Positions 25,231 to 34,002 of a DNA stretch of 36,147 nt are shown here, one piece after another. A program made the position numbers and the translations under genes. This DNA comes from JASFHF01 sp050123335. GTDB lineage: Bacteria > Pseudomonadota > Gammaproteobacteria > UBA12402. Each line of letters opens with the position of its first letter. Position 1 is the first letter of the stretch. The stretch is taken from NCBI GenBank assembly GCA_050123335.1, contig JASFHH010000014.1, forward strand, positions 1 to 36,147, given 5' to 3'. The notes below the pieces were generated by a model, which made no database searches, was not told where the DNA came from, and saw only the letters and a program-made list of their open reading frames with translations.

Positions 25231-25260
25231 ATTTTACTATAATTATTATTCCTTAGTAAA
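25231..25260 (-). promoter_or_regulatory. Possible promoter of the porin gene
   Basis: On the minus strand TTTACT (25260-25255), an 18-bp spacer and TAAAAT (25236-25231) precede the porin start at 25193. Both boxes match four to five of six consensus bases. The rest of 25194-25362 is AT-rich without a gene. Confidence 0.3.
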
Positions 25261-25362
25261 TTATTATTTTTAATAAGATAACCCTGATAATTAAAGCCAA
25301 AAAATTATATTTATCGAAAATTTAGATATCAACATGCCTATCAAATAATATCCTTTCAATAG

Positions 25363-28300
25363 TCACGATTCATTATATTCCTCAGAAGAAAATTGATATC
25401 TATTCCCTCCTGCTTGTTTTGCGCGGTATAAAGCAACATCCGCATTTTTATATAGTTCTTTCCAAGTTGTTCCGGACCGTGGAAATATTGAGATCCCTAT
25501 GCTAGTACCCGAAACGATCGAATGTTCATTTAATTCGAAACCATCTTTAAATAATTCCATTAATTTATTTGCAACGACAGCAACATTAACTGTCGTTGTA
25601 ACATCAGTAATTATAATAGCAAACTCATCTCCACCTAAACGAGCAACAAAATCTTCTTTGCGGCAAAATCTTGTGAGACGCTTTGCAGCTTGCTGCAACA
25701 ATAGATCACCTACATCATGACCATAAACATCATTAACATTTTTAAAATGATCTATATCAAACAGTAAAAGTGCTATCTTACGATTAAAGCGCTTAGCCTT
25801 GAACAATTCTCGTTCGCACGCTTCCCGAAATGCCAATCTATTCGGCAAATCTGTCAAATAATCATGACGGGAAATATAAACCGCTTCTTGCTCATGCCGT
25901 ATTAAAGCCAGTAGATTATCATGTTTAATTAAAAACTCACTAACAAGGTGGCTAATTATTTTTAATAAATTAATATCCTCAGCACGCCATTCCTTTTTCT
26001 GCTTAAACATGTCAAAACATACAAAACCTATATGCTGATTCCGACGAATCAATGGAACTAATAATAATGATTTATAACCTATCTTTTGCCACGCTTGCTT
26101 CTCTTTCTCCGCTTCTTTTGGCAATTTGTCTACATCTGGAACCATTAGCATATCTGTACTCAATACCTGATCAACAAACCACGGGTATTGTTTCGCTGGA
26201 ATATGTTGTAATACTTTTATCAACGGGGCTATCCCTTTCCTCTCATCTACCCATTCATACGCTGTTCTGATATTACTCCTATCTTCAGAAAATAATGATA
26301 CACAAGTACGGTCAACCTCAACAAATTTGCCTATATCTTTTAAAGTCTTTTTAATAAAACTATCTATCTTTAATGGATCAACCGCAGCAAATTTTTTTGA
26401 TAAATTTGAAATAAAAAGTTCAAATTTAATACGGTATTGAATTGCATCATAATCTTCTTTACGTATCAATGCTTGAGAAATGAGATCACTAACTATATGT
26501 AATAATTTTATATCTTCTCTTTTCCATTCTTTTTTCTGCTTAAACATGTCAAAACATACAAAACCTATATGCTGATTCTGACGAATCAATGGAACTAATA
26601 ATAATGATTTATAACCTATCTTTTGCCATGCCTGCTTCTCTTTCTCTGCTTCTTTTGGCAATTTGTCTACATCCGGAACCATTACCATCTCTGTATGTAA
26701 TACCTGATCAACAAACCACGGGTATTGCTTCGCTGGAATATGCTGTAATACTTTTATCAACGGGGCTATCCCTCTCCTCTTATCTACCCATTCATATGCT
26801 GTTCTGATATTACTCATATCTTCAGAAAATAGGGATACACAAGTACGGTCAACCTCAACAAATTTGCCTATCTCTTTTAAAGCCTTTTTAATAAAATTAT
26901 TTATCTTTAATGGATCAACCGCAGCAAATTCCTTTGATAAATTTGAAATAAAAAGTTCAAATTTAATACGGTATTGAATCGCATCATAATCTTCTTTGCG
27001 TATCAACGCTTGAGAAATTAGATCACTAACTATATGCAATAATTTAATATCTTCTTTTTCCCATTCTTTTTTCTGCTTAAACATGTCAAAACATACAAAA
27101 CCTATATGCTGATTCTGACGAATCAACGGAACTAATAATAATGATTTATAACCTATCTTTTGCCACGCTTGCTTCTCTTTCTCCGCTTCTTTTGGCAATT
27201 TGTCTACATCCGGAACCATTACTATCTCTGTATTTAATACCTGATCAACAAACCACGGGTATTGCTTCGCTGGAATATGCTGTAATACTTTTATCAACGG
27301 GGCTATCCCTTTCCTCTTATCTACCCATTCATATGCTGTTCTGATATTACTCATATCTTCAGAAAATAGGGATACACAAGTACGGTCAACCTCAACAAAT
27401 TTGCCTATCTCTTTTAAAACCTTATTAATAATAACATCTATCTTTAATGGATCAACCGCAGCAAATTTCTTCGATAAATTTGAAATAAAAAGTTCAAATT
27501 TAATGCGGTATTGAATCGCATCATAATCTTCTTTGTGTATCAATGCTTGAGAAATTAGATCGCTAACTATATGCAATAATTTTATATCTTCTTTTTCCCA
27601 TTCCTTTTTCTGCCTAAACATGTCAAAACATACAAAACCTATATGTTGCTTTTGACGAATCAATGGAACTAATAATAATGATTTATAACCTATTTTTTTC
27701 CATGCCTGCTTCTCTTTCTCCGCTTCTTTTGGCAATTTGTCTACATCTGAAACCATGACCATTTCTGTATTTAATACCTGATCAACAAACCACGGGTATT
27801 GTTTCGCCGGAATATGCTGTAATACTTTTATCAACGGGGCTATCCCTTTCCTCTTATCTACCCATTCATATGCTGTTCTGATATTACTCCTATCTTCAGA
27901 AAATAATGATACACAAGTACGATCAACCTCAATAAATTTGCCTATTTCACGTAATACCTTTTGAATAAAATCACCCAACTTGGATGAGGGGGAATCAGTA
28001 TATTTTTTTGTAATCTTAGCAATAAATTGCTGAAATTTTAATCTTTCCATGCTTTGTTCTTGTCCGCGCTCAACTTGTGTAATATTCTCTAAAATATGCA
28101 CAGAAAATAAATATTTCCGCTTATCCAACACAGGAAAGGTGCGGTTAAGATAAACCGTTCCATCATCACACCTATATATTTCTGTTGCCATTTTTTTGTT
28201 TTTTAAAACTTTCTTACAACATTTAAACGGTCCTTTGCTTTCAGGAAATACTTGCCAATATTTTTTTCCGTAAATGTCTCTTAACTTTACCCGTGCCGCT

Positions 28301-28494
28301 GACAAATATGCCTTGTTAGCATATATGATTTCCATATTTTTATTATGAACAAAAACAAGATCTTGACTACCATCCAAAATATCAATAATATGTTGCCCGA
28401 TCGCTGTATTAAATTCAGAATCTAAATAATTCTGAATAGTCTTTTTCTTTTGTAAACTGGTTGATAATTTTGAACGTGACTGCTTGCGCTGCAT
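25363..28494 (-). CDS. Diguanylate cyclase with PAS and four tandem GAF domains
   Basis: A 1043-aa cytoplasmic protein. A PAS domain spans about residues 35-140. Four consecutive GAF units of 179 residues follow (about 151-329, 330-508, 509-687, 688-866), each with the EVDRTCVSLFSED, HIPAKQYPWFVDQVL and YKSLLLVPLIRQ blocks. A GGDEF domain ends the protein, with intact GGDEF at 954-958 and an RKED inhibitory site at 945-948. It should therefore make cyclic di-GMP and be product-inhibited. The ATG has AAGGAG upstream. Near-identity of the units shows recent duplication. The ligand is unknown; no chromophore cysteine is obvious. Confidence 0.88.
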   Translation of the reverse strand: MQRKQSRSKLSTSLQKKKTIQNYLDSEFNTAIGQHIIDILDGSQDLVFVHNKNMEIIYANKAYLSAARVKLRDIYGKKYWQVFPESKGPFKCCKKVLKNKKMATEIYRCDDGTVYLNRTFPVLDKRKYLFSVHILENITQVERGQEQSMERLKFQQFIAKITKKYTDSPSSKLGDFIQKVLREIGKFIEVDRTCVSLFSEDRSNIRTAYEWVDKRKGIAPLIKVLQHIPAKQYPWFVDQVLNTEMVMVSDVDKLPKEAEKEKQAWKKIGYKSLLLVPLIRQKQHIGFVCFDMFRQKKEWEKEDIKLLHIVSDLISQALIHKEDYDAIQYRIKFELFISNLSKKFAAVDPLKIDVIINKVLKEIGKFVEVDRTCVSLFSEDMSNIRTAYEWVDKRKGIAPLIKVLQHIPAKQYPWFVDQVLNTEIVMVPDVDKLPKEAEKEKQAWQKIGYKSLLLVPLIRQNQHIGFVCFDMFKQKKEWEKEDIKLLHIVSDLISQALIRKEDYDAIQYRIKFELFISNLSKEFAAVDPLKINNFIKKALKEIGKFVEVDRTCVSLFSEDMSNIRTAYEWVDKRRGIAPLIKVLQHIPAKQYPWFVDQVLHTEMVMVPDVDKLPKEAEKEKQAWQKIGYKSLLLVPLIRQNQHIGFVCFDMFKQKKEWKREDIKLLHIVSDLISQALIRKEDYDAIQYRIKFELFISNLSKKFAAVDPLKIDSFIKKTLKDIGKFVEVDRTCVSLFSEDRSNIRTAYEWVDERKGIAPLIKVLQHIPAKQYPWFVDQVLSTDMLMVPDVDKLPKEAEKEKQAWQKIGYKSLLLVPLIRRNQHIGFVCFDMFKQKKEWRAEDINLLKIISHLVSEFLIKHDNLLALIRHEQEAVYISRHDYLTDLPNRLAFREACERELFKAKRFNRKIALLLFDIDHFKNVNDVYGHDVGDLLLQQAAKRLTRFCRKEDFVARLGGDEFAIIITDVTTTVNVAVVANKLMELFKDGFELNEHSIVSGTSIGISIFPRSGTTWKELYKNADVALYRAKQAGGNRYQFSSEEYNES
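25897..28044. repeat. 537-bp tandem repeat, four units (GAF array)
   Basis: Matching anchor sequences lie at 26051, 26588, 27125 and 27662, exactly 537 bp apart. The three lower-coordinate units are the most alike. The unit at the highest coordinates (protein N-terminal) is the most diverged at its edge. Confidence 0.9.
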
Positions 28495-28647
28495 TTTTGA
28501 TAAACTCCTTTTATTGGCAATAATTCCTATATCTTTATTTATTTTATCCCCAATCTTTGCATAAGTATACCAAAATTCGGTAACATTACGAAAAATTCAG
28601 CATGCATGAAGAAACTATAACCTTTTGATTTTTGGCGAAATTTACTA

Positions 28648-30093
28648 TTATTTATGACTTAAACCATGGAAACCATGCCATTTAAACAAACTGATAATGA
28701 GAATCAATAACGGAAATATTTCCAGCCTCCCCAAAAGCATCGCCAAAATTAAAACAATTTTACCAATCACTGGAACGGGCATTAAATTCATCGTCTTCAA
28801 GCCAACCGTACCTAGAGCAGAAACCACTTGAAATGCAGCATCGAAAAATTTATATCCTAACATTAAAAAAATCATTGTGCCGACAAATAGTATCAAAAAG
28901 TATAAACTTACGAAAACAACAATGATCAATAAATCTTTCTCTTCAACTACCTTGTTGTGGATTCTCAAAGGAATTACAACATGTTTAGTAGAAATTATTT
29001 TTTTTATAACCCAGGGAATCATTGCAAGCAAAGAATATATTCTGGCAACTTTTATACCGCCCGCAGTACTGGCCACACTTCCGCCAATTATCATACCTAA
29101 TACAATAATCATAATAAAAAGATGTGGCAACACAGAAATTTTTGTTATAGCATAACCCGTAGTAGTAAATGCAGAAATTAACTGGAATATAATTATTTTA
29201 GCATTAGTAAATACAAAAAAAGTTAAACCAACCCCTAATAACAGAAACAGTAAAAAAACATTTCTCTCATATGATAAAAAAAACTCTTTAAATTTTCCTT
29301 GAAACAGCATGTTATGGATAACAAATGAAGTCGCGCCAAACAGCATTAAGAAGCATAAAATTATTAGCTGTAAATTACTAACATTTAAAGTATTTGTCAC
29401 AATAAATCCGCCCGTTGAAATCGATGTAAATGCAAACGAGATTGATTTAAATAAAGGCATTCCTGAAAAATACAATAAAATAATACCCAGGATAGTATAG
29501 GTCATATAGATAATTACTACATTTCTACTGCTGTTTTTTAAGTTGGGTTCTAATCTTTGCGCAAATCCCTGGGTTTCATATAATGATAATGTGGATACTA
29601 CTTGGGTACGCTCGTCTTTAGCATGAAAATGCAATCTGGTAATTATAAATAAAAAAACCATGACGATGCCTATACCACCTATCCATTGGGTTTCAGCTCT
29701 CCATAATAACAAACTATGCGGTAAACTTTTTAAAGAGTTATATAAAGTTAAACCCGTCGTTGTAAATCCAGATATTGACTCAAAAAGCGCATTGATGAAA
29801 TTGTATTTAAAAGATGGTAAAAATACGATTGTACTAATTAACGGTAAAAGTAAAAATGTAATTCCGGCTAACATAAATGCTTGAGGCAGTGTTAAAATTT
29901 CCAACAAAGTACCGTTATTATTTTCTCGCTTTCCAAACCTGATAAAAACAAACCCCAATACTAATGAAATACAAGACGTTATAACAAATAGAATTACAGA
30001 TTCACCATAAATGATCCCTGCAATAATAGGAATAATTCTAAATCCGATTGATATAAGCAGAATGTATCCTAAATAACGCAATAAGATCTTCAT
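28648..30093 (-). CDS. trkH: Trk/Ktr potassium uptake protein, membrane subunit
   Basis: A 481-aa protein with about ten hydrophobic helices and the repeated pore-loop pattern of Trk/Ktr/HKT transporters, for example ESISGFTTTGLTLYNSL, FTSISTGGFIVTN, FTTTGYAITK and VSALGTVGLKTMN. Each loop supplies a glycine to the potassium filter. It translocates K+ across the inner membrane when bound by the TrkA/KtrA ring. Its ATG overlaps the trkA stop by four bases, so the two are coupled. Length fits TrkH (about 480 aa) more than KtrB (about 450 aa). Confidence 0.85.
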   Translation of the reverse strand: MKILLRYLGYILLISIGFRIIPIIAGIIYGESVILFVITSCISLVLGFVFIRFGKRENNNGTLLEILTLPQAFMLAGITFLLLPLISTIVFLPSFKYNFINALFESISGFTTTGLTLYNSLKSLPHSLLLWRAETQWIGGIGIVMVFLFIITRLHFHAKDERTQVVSTLSLYETQGFAQRLEPNLKNSSRNVVIIYMTYTILGIILLYFSGMPLFKSISFAFTSISTGGFIVTNTLNVSNLQLIILCFLMLFGATSFVIHNMLFQGKFKEFFLSYERNVFLLFLLLGVGLTFFVFTNAKIIIFQLISAFTTTGYAITKISVLPHLFIMIIVLGMIIGGSVASTAGGIKVARIYSLLAMIPWVIKKIISTKHVVIPLRIHNKVVEEKDLLIIVVFVSLYFLILFVGTMIFLMLGYKFFDAAFQVVSALGTVGLKTMNLMPVPVIGKIVLILAMLLGRLEIFPLLILIISLFKWHGFHGLSHK

Positions 30094-30737
30094 TCTTCCC
30101 CTTTGATGGCTTCCAGGACATCTGACAAATCTTTAGTTTTTACCACTACTAAAAGAACATCACCCTCTTTTAAGATAAAATCTTTAGAAGGAATAATAAC
30201 TTTCCCTTCTCTATAGATCGTTGCAATAATTGCGTTTTTAATCTCAGCTTTTTGTTCAATTAACTTACTTTTTTTATTAATTGCTTGTCGAATTATTTGC
30301 ACATCCCCTTTGCCCAATTGAGCAATAACTCTCGCATCGCCATAACTGCGCAACATTTTTTTAATCGTATTAGCATTACTTCCCGCAACAGAAACATAAC
30401 CATTTACACCAAGCTTAGCAAACAATTCTTCGTTTTCCGGTTTTCTTACTAAGGGAACCACTTTTTTTACTTTCTCTAAAATACCAATTTGTGAAATCAT
30501 CAAATTAACTGTATCATCAGAAGTAGTAATAACCAATGCATCGGTTTCTTTGACACCAGCTTCTCTTAAAATCGAAATATCAGTGCCATCACCACATAAA
30601 ATTAATGCGCTGGTTTTACTCGTAAGTTCTTTACAAAGAATTTTATCTATTTCAACAATGGTAACATCTGCTTCCTTTTCAAATAATTTAGCAACTGTTA
30701 ACCCAGTTTCGCCACCACCAACAATAATGATCTTCAT
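30090..30737 (-). CDS. trkA: Potassium-uptake regulatory subunit, single RCK domain (TrkA/KtrA)
   Basis: A 215-aa protein from ATG 30737 (MKIIIVGGGETGLTVAKLF), with GGAG upstream. The N-terminal RCK/TrkA_N domain has the nucleotide motif GGGETG and acidic VEIDK. TrkA_C follows from about residue 130, ending in LKEGDVLLVVVKTKDL. It binds nucleotides and gates the TrkH channel. E. coli TrkA has two such units (458 aa); the single unit here resembles KtrA, paired with a TrkH-sized partner. A promoter lies at 30770-30799. Confidence 0.85.
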   Translation of the reverse strand: MKIIIVGGGETGLTVAKLFEKEADVTIVEIDKILCKELTSKTSALILCGDGTDISILREAGVKETDALVITTSDDTVNLMISQIGILEKVKKVVPLVRKPENEELFAKLGVNGYVSVAGSNANTIKKMLRSYGDARVIAQLGKGDVQIIRQAINKKSKLIEQKAEIKNAIIATIYREGKVIIPSKDFILKEGDVLLVVVKTKDLSDVLEAIKGEE

Positions 30738-30769
30738 GCTAAACTCCATATAGCTTTATATCAACTTTT

Positions 30770-30799
30770 ATCCTAAAGCACGCATCACATGTCAGTCAA
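30770..30799 (-). promoter_or_regulatory. Probable promoter of trkA-trkH
   Basis: On the minus strand TTGACT (30799-30794), an 18-bp spacer and TAGGAT (30775-30770) lie upstream of ATG 30737. The -35 matches five of six consensus bases and the -10 four of six. Confidence 0.5.
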
Positions 30800-30916
30800 G
30801 CAGTTTTGCCATATTTTTGACCAATATTAGGTTATAAGTTTCAAAAAAAGTACAGCTATTGCCACGATACCTTCACCGACTGCGATACTGCCCCTTTGTG
30901 ATCACAATAATGATGA

Positions 30917-31807
30917 CTATGGGATTAATTTTTGATTTGTTTTAATAAAAGAATTAACGCCAACCTTTTTTAAAGATGATTTATAATTATCTAACAATTC
31001 TTTAATTTGAACATGTTTTTTCACCTTAGAAAAAAAACTAACATGGACTTCATTATATTTACACATATTATCCTTGCAATGATATGCAAATACTGCACTA
31101 TATTCATGTAATAATGTTGAATTTTTTTTGATGATGTGTACGCAATTAAAATCAGCCCAAAAAAAAGCATCTTTATTATTTATACTGTCTTTTATAAAAG
31201 GATCAGCTCCATACTCAAGTAACAATTTCACGATATCAACATAACCTTTACATACCGCTGATATCAATGCAGTACAGCCACCGATGTGTAGCTTAAAATT
31301 GGGGCATACTCCATTTTCCAATAGTTTTTTCACATCATGTATATTAGCTTTATTAACAGCAGCGTATAATTTTTTTCCTCCATCAAAATTCGGCTTTTTT
31401 AACGAGTTAATATATTTTTTCATCTTATTAAAATTTTCAAAATCACCAGGAAACATTTGTTTCAATTCTTTAGGAAAACCACCATCTTGATGCCAAAAAG
31501 ATAAAGAGCTACCTATATCAAATAAGTATTTTATAATCTTTTTTCTCCCTTTTAGCATTGCAAAACCCACAGGAGTAAGAAGCTGAGGTCTAGAAAAGTT
31601 TCCTTCATTAAAATATTTAAAATAAATTCGGTTATTTGGGATAATTTTGTCGATTTCAATAAGTTTTTTTATCTCATCTAAATTTCCTTTTGCGATATAA
31701 TATATCATTAACAATTGTTTATCATTCGGCGGTCTTTCAAAGCTTTCCCCTCGAATATAATAATCTGTTGACACATAAACAGTTTTCTTCTTTTTTTCGC
31801 CTAACAT
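30917..31807 (-). CDS. Ankyrin-repeat protein
   Basis: A 296-aa protein with ankyrin-type helices. The clearest is GGCTALISAVCKGYVDIVKLLLEYGADPFIKD; others are AAVNKANIHDVKKLLENGVCPN and LLTPVGFAMLKGRKKIIKYLFDIG. An N-terminal copy (LLMIYYIAKGNLDEIKKLIE) is degenerate. Ankyrin repeats bind proteins; in host-associated bacteria many such proteins are secreted effectors. No signal peptide is seen, and the C-terminal 80 residues are lysine-rich and unassigned. AAGGGA precedes the ATG. An effector role is inference, supported only by the F-box-like gene elsewhere in the window. Confidence 0.75.
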   Translation of the reverse strand: MLGEKKKKTVYVSTDYYIRGESFERPPNDKQLLMIYYIAKGNLDEIKKLIEIDKIIPNNRIYFKYFNEGNFSRPQLLTPVGFAMLKGRKKIIKYLFDIGSSLSFWHQDGGFPKELKQMFPGDFENFNKMKKYINSLKKPNFDGGKKLYAAVNKANIHDVKKLLENGVCPNFKLHIGGCTALISAVCKGYVDIVKLLLEYGADPFIKDSINNKDAFFWADFNCVHIIKKNSTLLHEYSAVFAYHCKDNMCKYNEVHVSFFSKVKKHVQIKELLDNYKSSLKKVGVNSFIKTNQKLIP

Positions 31808-31926
31808 ACAAAATTATCCCTTATTAAAAACCCGTAAAAAACACCCAAGTATAAATTGTTTATATTATATCACCTCCATAAATATGTTCCAGCAATTTGT
31901 TCTCAGGAACGCGGCAACATAACGTG

Positions 31927-31955
31927 TTGTTGTTTGTACGTACTTCCTATACAAT
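31927..31955 (+). promoter_or_regulatory. Promoter placing +1 at the start codon (leaderless candidate)
   Basis: TTGTTG at 31927-31932, a 17-bp spacer and TACAAT at 31950-31955. Seven bases after the -10 comes the A of ATG 31962, and no ribosome-binding site lies upstream of that ATG. Confidence 0.4.
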
Positions 31956-31961
31956 ACCCAC

Positions 31962-33986
31962 ATGCGAAAGAATTTACTATTACCATATTTGTTTATCCTA
32001 ACTGGCCTATTTATCCTAGCACAAATAATTATTTTTAAGCATAACAATGAAATAATAGCTGCAATACTGATGATCACATCTAAACATCATGCTACTTATC
32101 TAAATACCATCTGGAAATATTGTATTTGGTATACATTATTACAATTAGCGCTCTACACTATATTTACATTGATAATTTGGGGAATTAGCAGATTATCAGG
32201 CCAATTTTTAAAGCTCTCTTGGAATCGCACTTGCCAATTGGGTTTTCTTTTATGGGTTTTGGCTGTATGTGCAATTTTATTAGCAAATTTTTTGTATTTT
32301 CCATTCTCTATTTTTGCAAAAACCATAGTGTCTTTTCTGCCAACAATCATCATAAAACCACTTTTAATAATAATCACCGCTATCTTGTGTATTTTTTGTG
32401 TACTTGCAGTAACTAGGATATTACAAATAATTTGGCAAACAAAATTATGGCTTAAAATCACGATAATATTGGGAATATTAGCAGTAATTTTCTTTAGTTA
32501 TTTCAAAACACCCAAAAAAGTAACACCTTTGTATAGCAAGCAGCCTAACGTTGTAATTATTGGAATTGATGCTTTAAGACCAGACCATGTTAAGTATATG
32601 CCAGCTTTAAGTAAATTTTTGTCCAAATCTACTACTTTTATAGACTCAATTACACCACAACCACAAACTGCTCCAGCTTGGGTCAGTATTTTAACCGGAC
32701 AATATCCAAAACATCATAATGTGCGCTTCCCATTTGCAACAAAACCACATATAAGTTTTCCTAATTCTCTGGAAGAAATTTTACGTAAAAAATCATATAC
32801 AACGATATTTTCTACAGACGGGTGGCGTTATTTTGTAATTAATAAAAATTTTGATTTTACACAATTAATTGGCACATCTAAGGAAATTAAAAATTTTCTT
32901 TTAGGATCTATCAACGATTTTCCATTATCAAACTTATTAGTAAATACTCCTATTGGATCTATCTTATTTCCATATAATTATGGCAATCGTGAAACAGCCT
33001 GGTTATACAGGCCAAATAGCTATTTAAAATTATTGCAAAAAAATCTTAATCAGATTCAACATAGACCTGTTTTTTTATGTATTCACCTCTGTTTGCCGCA
33101 TTGGCCTTATATTTGGGATGGCATGCCTAAAAAAGCAACTACATCTATACCTGTAACAAAAATATATAAAGCAGATACCTCACGAGTAGATAAGCAATTT
33201 AGTGATTTAATGCAAATATTAAAACAACATAAGCTTTTAAATAATGCTATCGTAATTGTTATCTCTGATCATGGAGAAGGTTTATTTCAGCCAGGAGATA
33301 GATTAATTGCCAAAAAAAATTATATAAAAGGCCAATTTAGTAATCCTAATATCTTCAAGCAAATGATTGCTGTACCAAATAAAAATAATCGTCTGGATAT
33401 TGTTTACGGTCATGGACATGACGTATTAAGTCCTAGTGCTATTAATAATTTAATGGCTATTCGCATCTATGGACATAATATCCATCAAGCAAAAAAAATA
33501 CTAACACCAGTATCTTTAATTGACATTAAACCAACCATTTTGGATTATTTACGATTGCCCGATAAAAATTCTGATGGTATTAGTTTATTGCCATATATGT
33601 TAAACAAAAACTTAACACCTAAAAAAAATAGAACTATTTTTGTAGAAAGCGGTTATGCTCCTCCTGCAGCAAAAACTGAAAATATAGATTCAATCAAAGT
33701 TTTACGTCAATCTATGATGATGTTTCGTATATCTCCTCACAGCAATAATATTTTGTTAAATAATAAAATGTTGCCGCAACTTCTACGAAACAAACAGCGT
33801 GCTGTTTATCATGGCAATTGGATATTAGCGCTTTATCCGACGAAAAATAAAACTAATACCATATTAGCAAACAGAGTAACAAAAAAATGGACTGATGATT
33901 TGCACTCACCTTTTGCTAAACAATCACCAGCATATATTATGCTAAAAGCATTGCAAAAATTTTATGGTGAAGGAATAACTTACTGA
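31962..33986 (+). CDS. Membrane-anchored sulfatase-like (alkaline phosphatase superfamily) enzyme
   Basis: A 674-aa protein. About five N-terminal helices (near 6-25, 55-76, 92-113, 120-150, 164-181) are followed by a sulfatase fold facing the periplasm. Metal residue Asp203 lies in VVIIGIDALRPDH; the nucleophile site is TAPAW, with Thr236. VIVISDHGEGLF and VYGHGHD supply the remaining metal ligands. True sulfatases need Cys or Ser (Cys/Ser-x-Pro-x-Arg) to make formylglycine. A Thr instead resembles phosphoethanolamine or phosphoglycerol transferases. It may modify lipid A or another envelope glycolipid. No ribosome-binding site precedes the ATG. Confidence 0.72.
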   Translation: MRKNLLLPYLFILTGLFILAQIIIFKHNNEIIAAILMITSKHHATYLNTIWKYCIWYTLLQLALYTIFTLIIWGISRLSGQFLKLSWNRTCQLGFLLWVLAVCAILLANFLYFPFSIFAKTIVSFLPTIIIKPLLIIITAILCIFCVLAVTRILQIIWQTKLWLKITIILGILAVIFFSYFKTPKKVTPLYSKQPNVVIIGIDALRPDHVKYMPALSKFLSKSTTFIDSITPQPQTAPAWVSILTGQYPKHHNVRFPFATKPHISFPNSLEEILRKKSYTTIFSTDGWRYFVINKNFDFTQLIGTSKEIKNFLLGSINDFPLSNLLVNTPIGSILFPYNYGNRETAWLYRPNSYLKLLQKNLNQIQHRPVFLCIHLCLPHWPYIWDGMPKKATTSIPVTKIYKADTSRVDKQFSDLMQILKQHKLLNNAIVIVISDHGEGLFQPGDRLIAKKNYIKGQFSNPNIFKQMIAVPNKNNRLDIVYGHGHDVLSPSAINNLMAIRIYGHNIHQAKKILTPVSLIDIKPTILDYLRLPDKNSDGISLLPYMLNKNLTPKKNRTIFVESGYAPPAAKTENIDSIKVLRQSMMMFRISPHSNNILLNNKMLPQLLRNKQRAVYHGNWILALYPTKNKTNTILANRVTKKWTDDLHSPFAKQSPAYIMLKALQKFYGEGITY

Positions 33987-34002
33987 TTTTAAAAGGAAAT
34001 AT

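Noticed and set aside
25499..27344. Repeated open frames on the plus strand through the GAF array
   Set aside because: They recur every 537 bp simply because the coding strand is repeated; they are antisense shadows of the GAF units.
25897..28044. Regular repeat array considered as a CRISPR-like locus
   Set aside because: Units are 537 bp, directly adjacent and coding, with no short repeat and spacer pattern.
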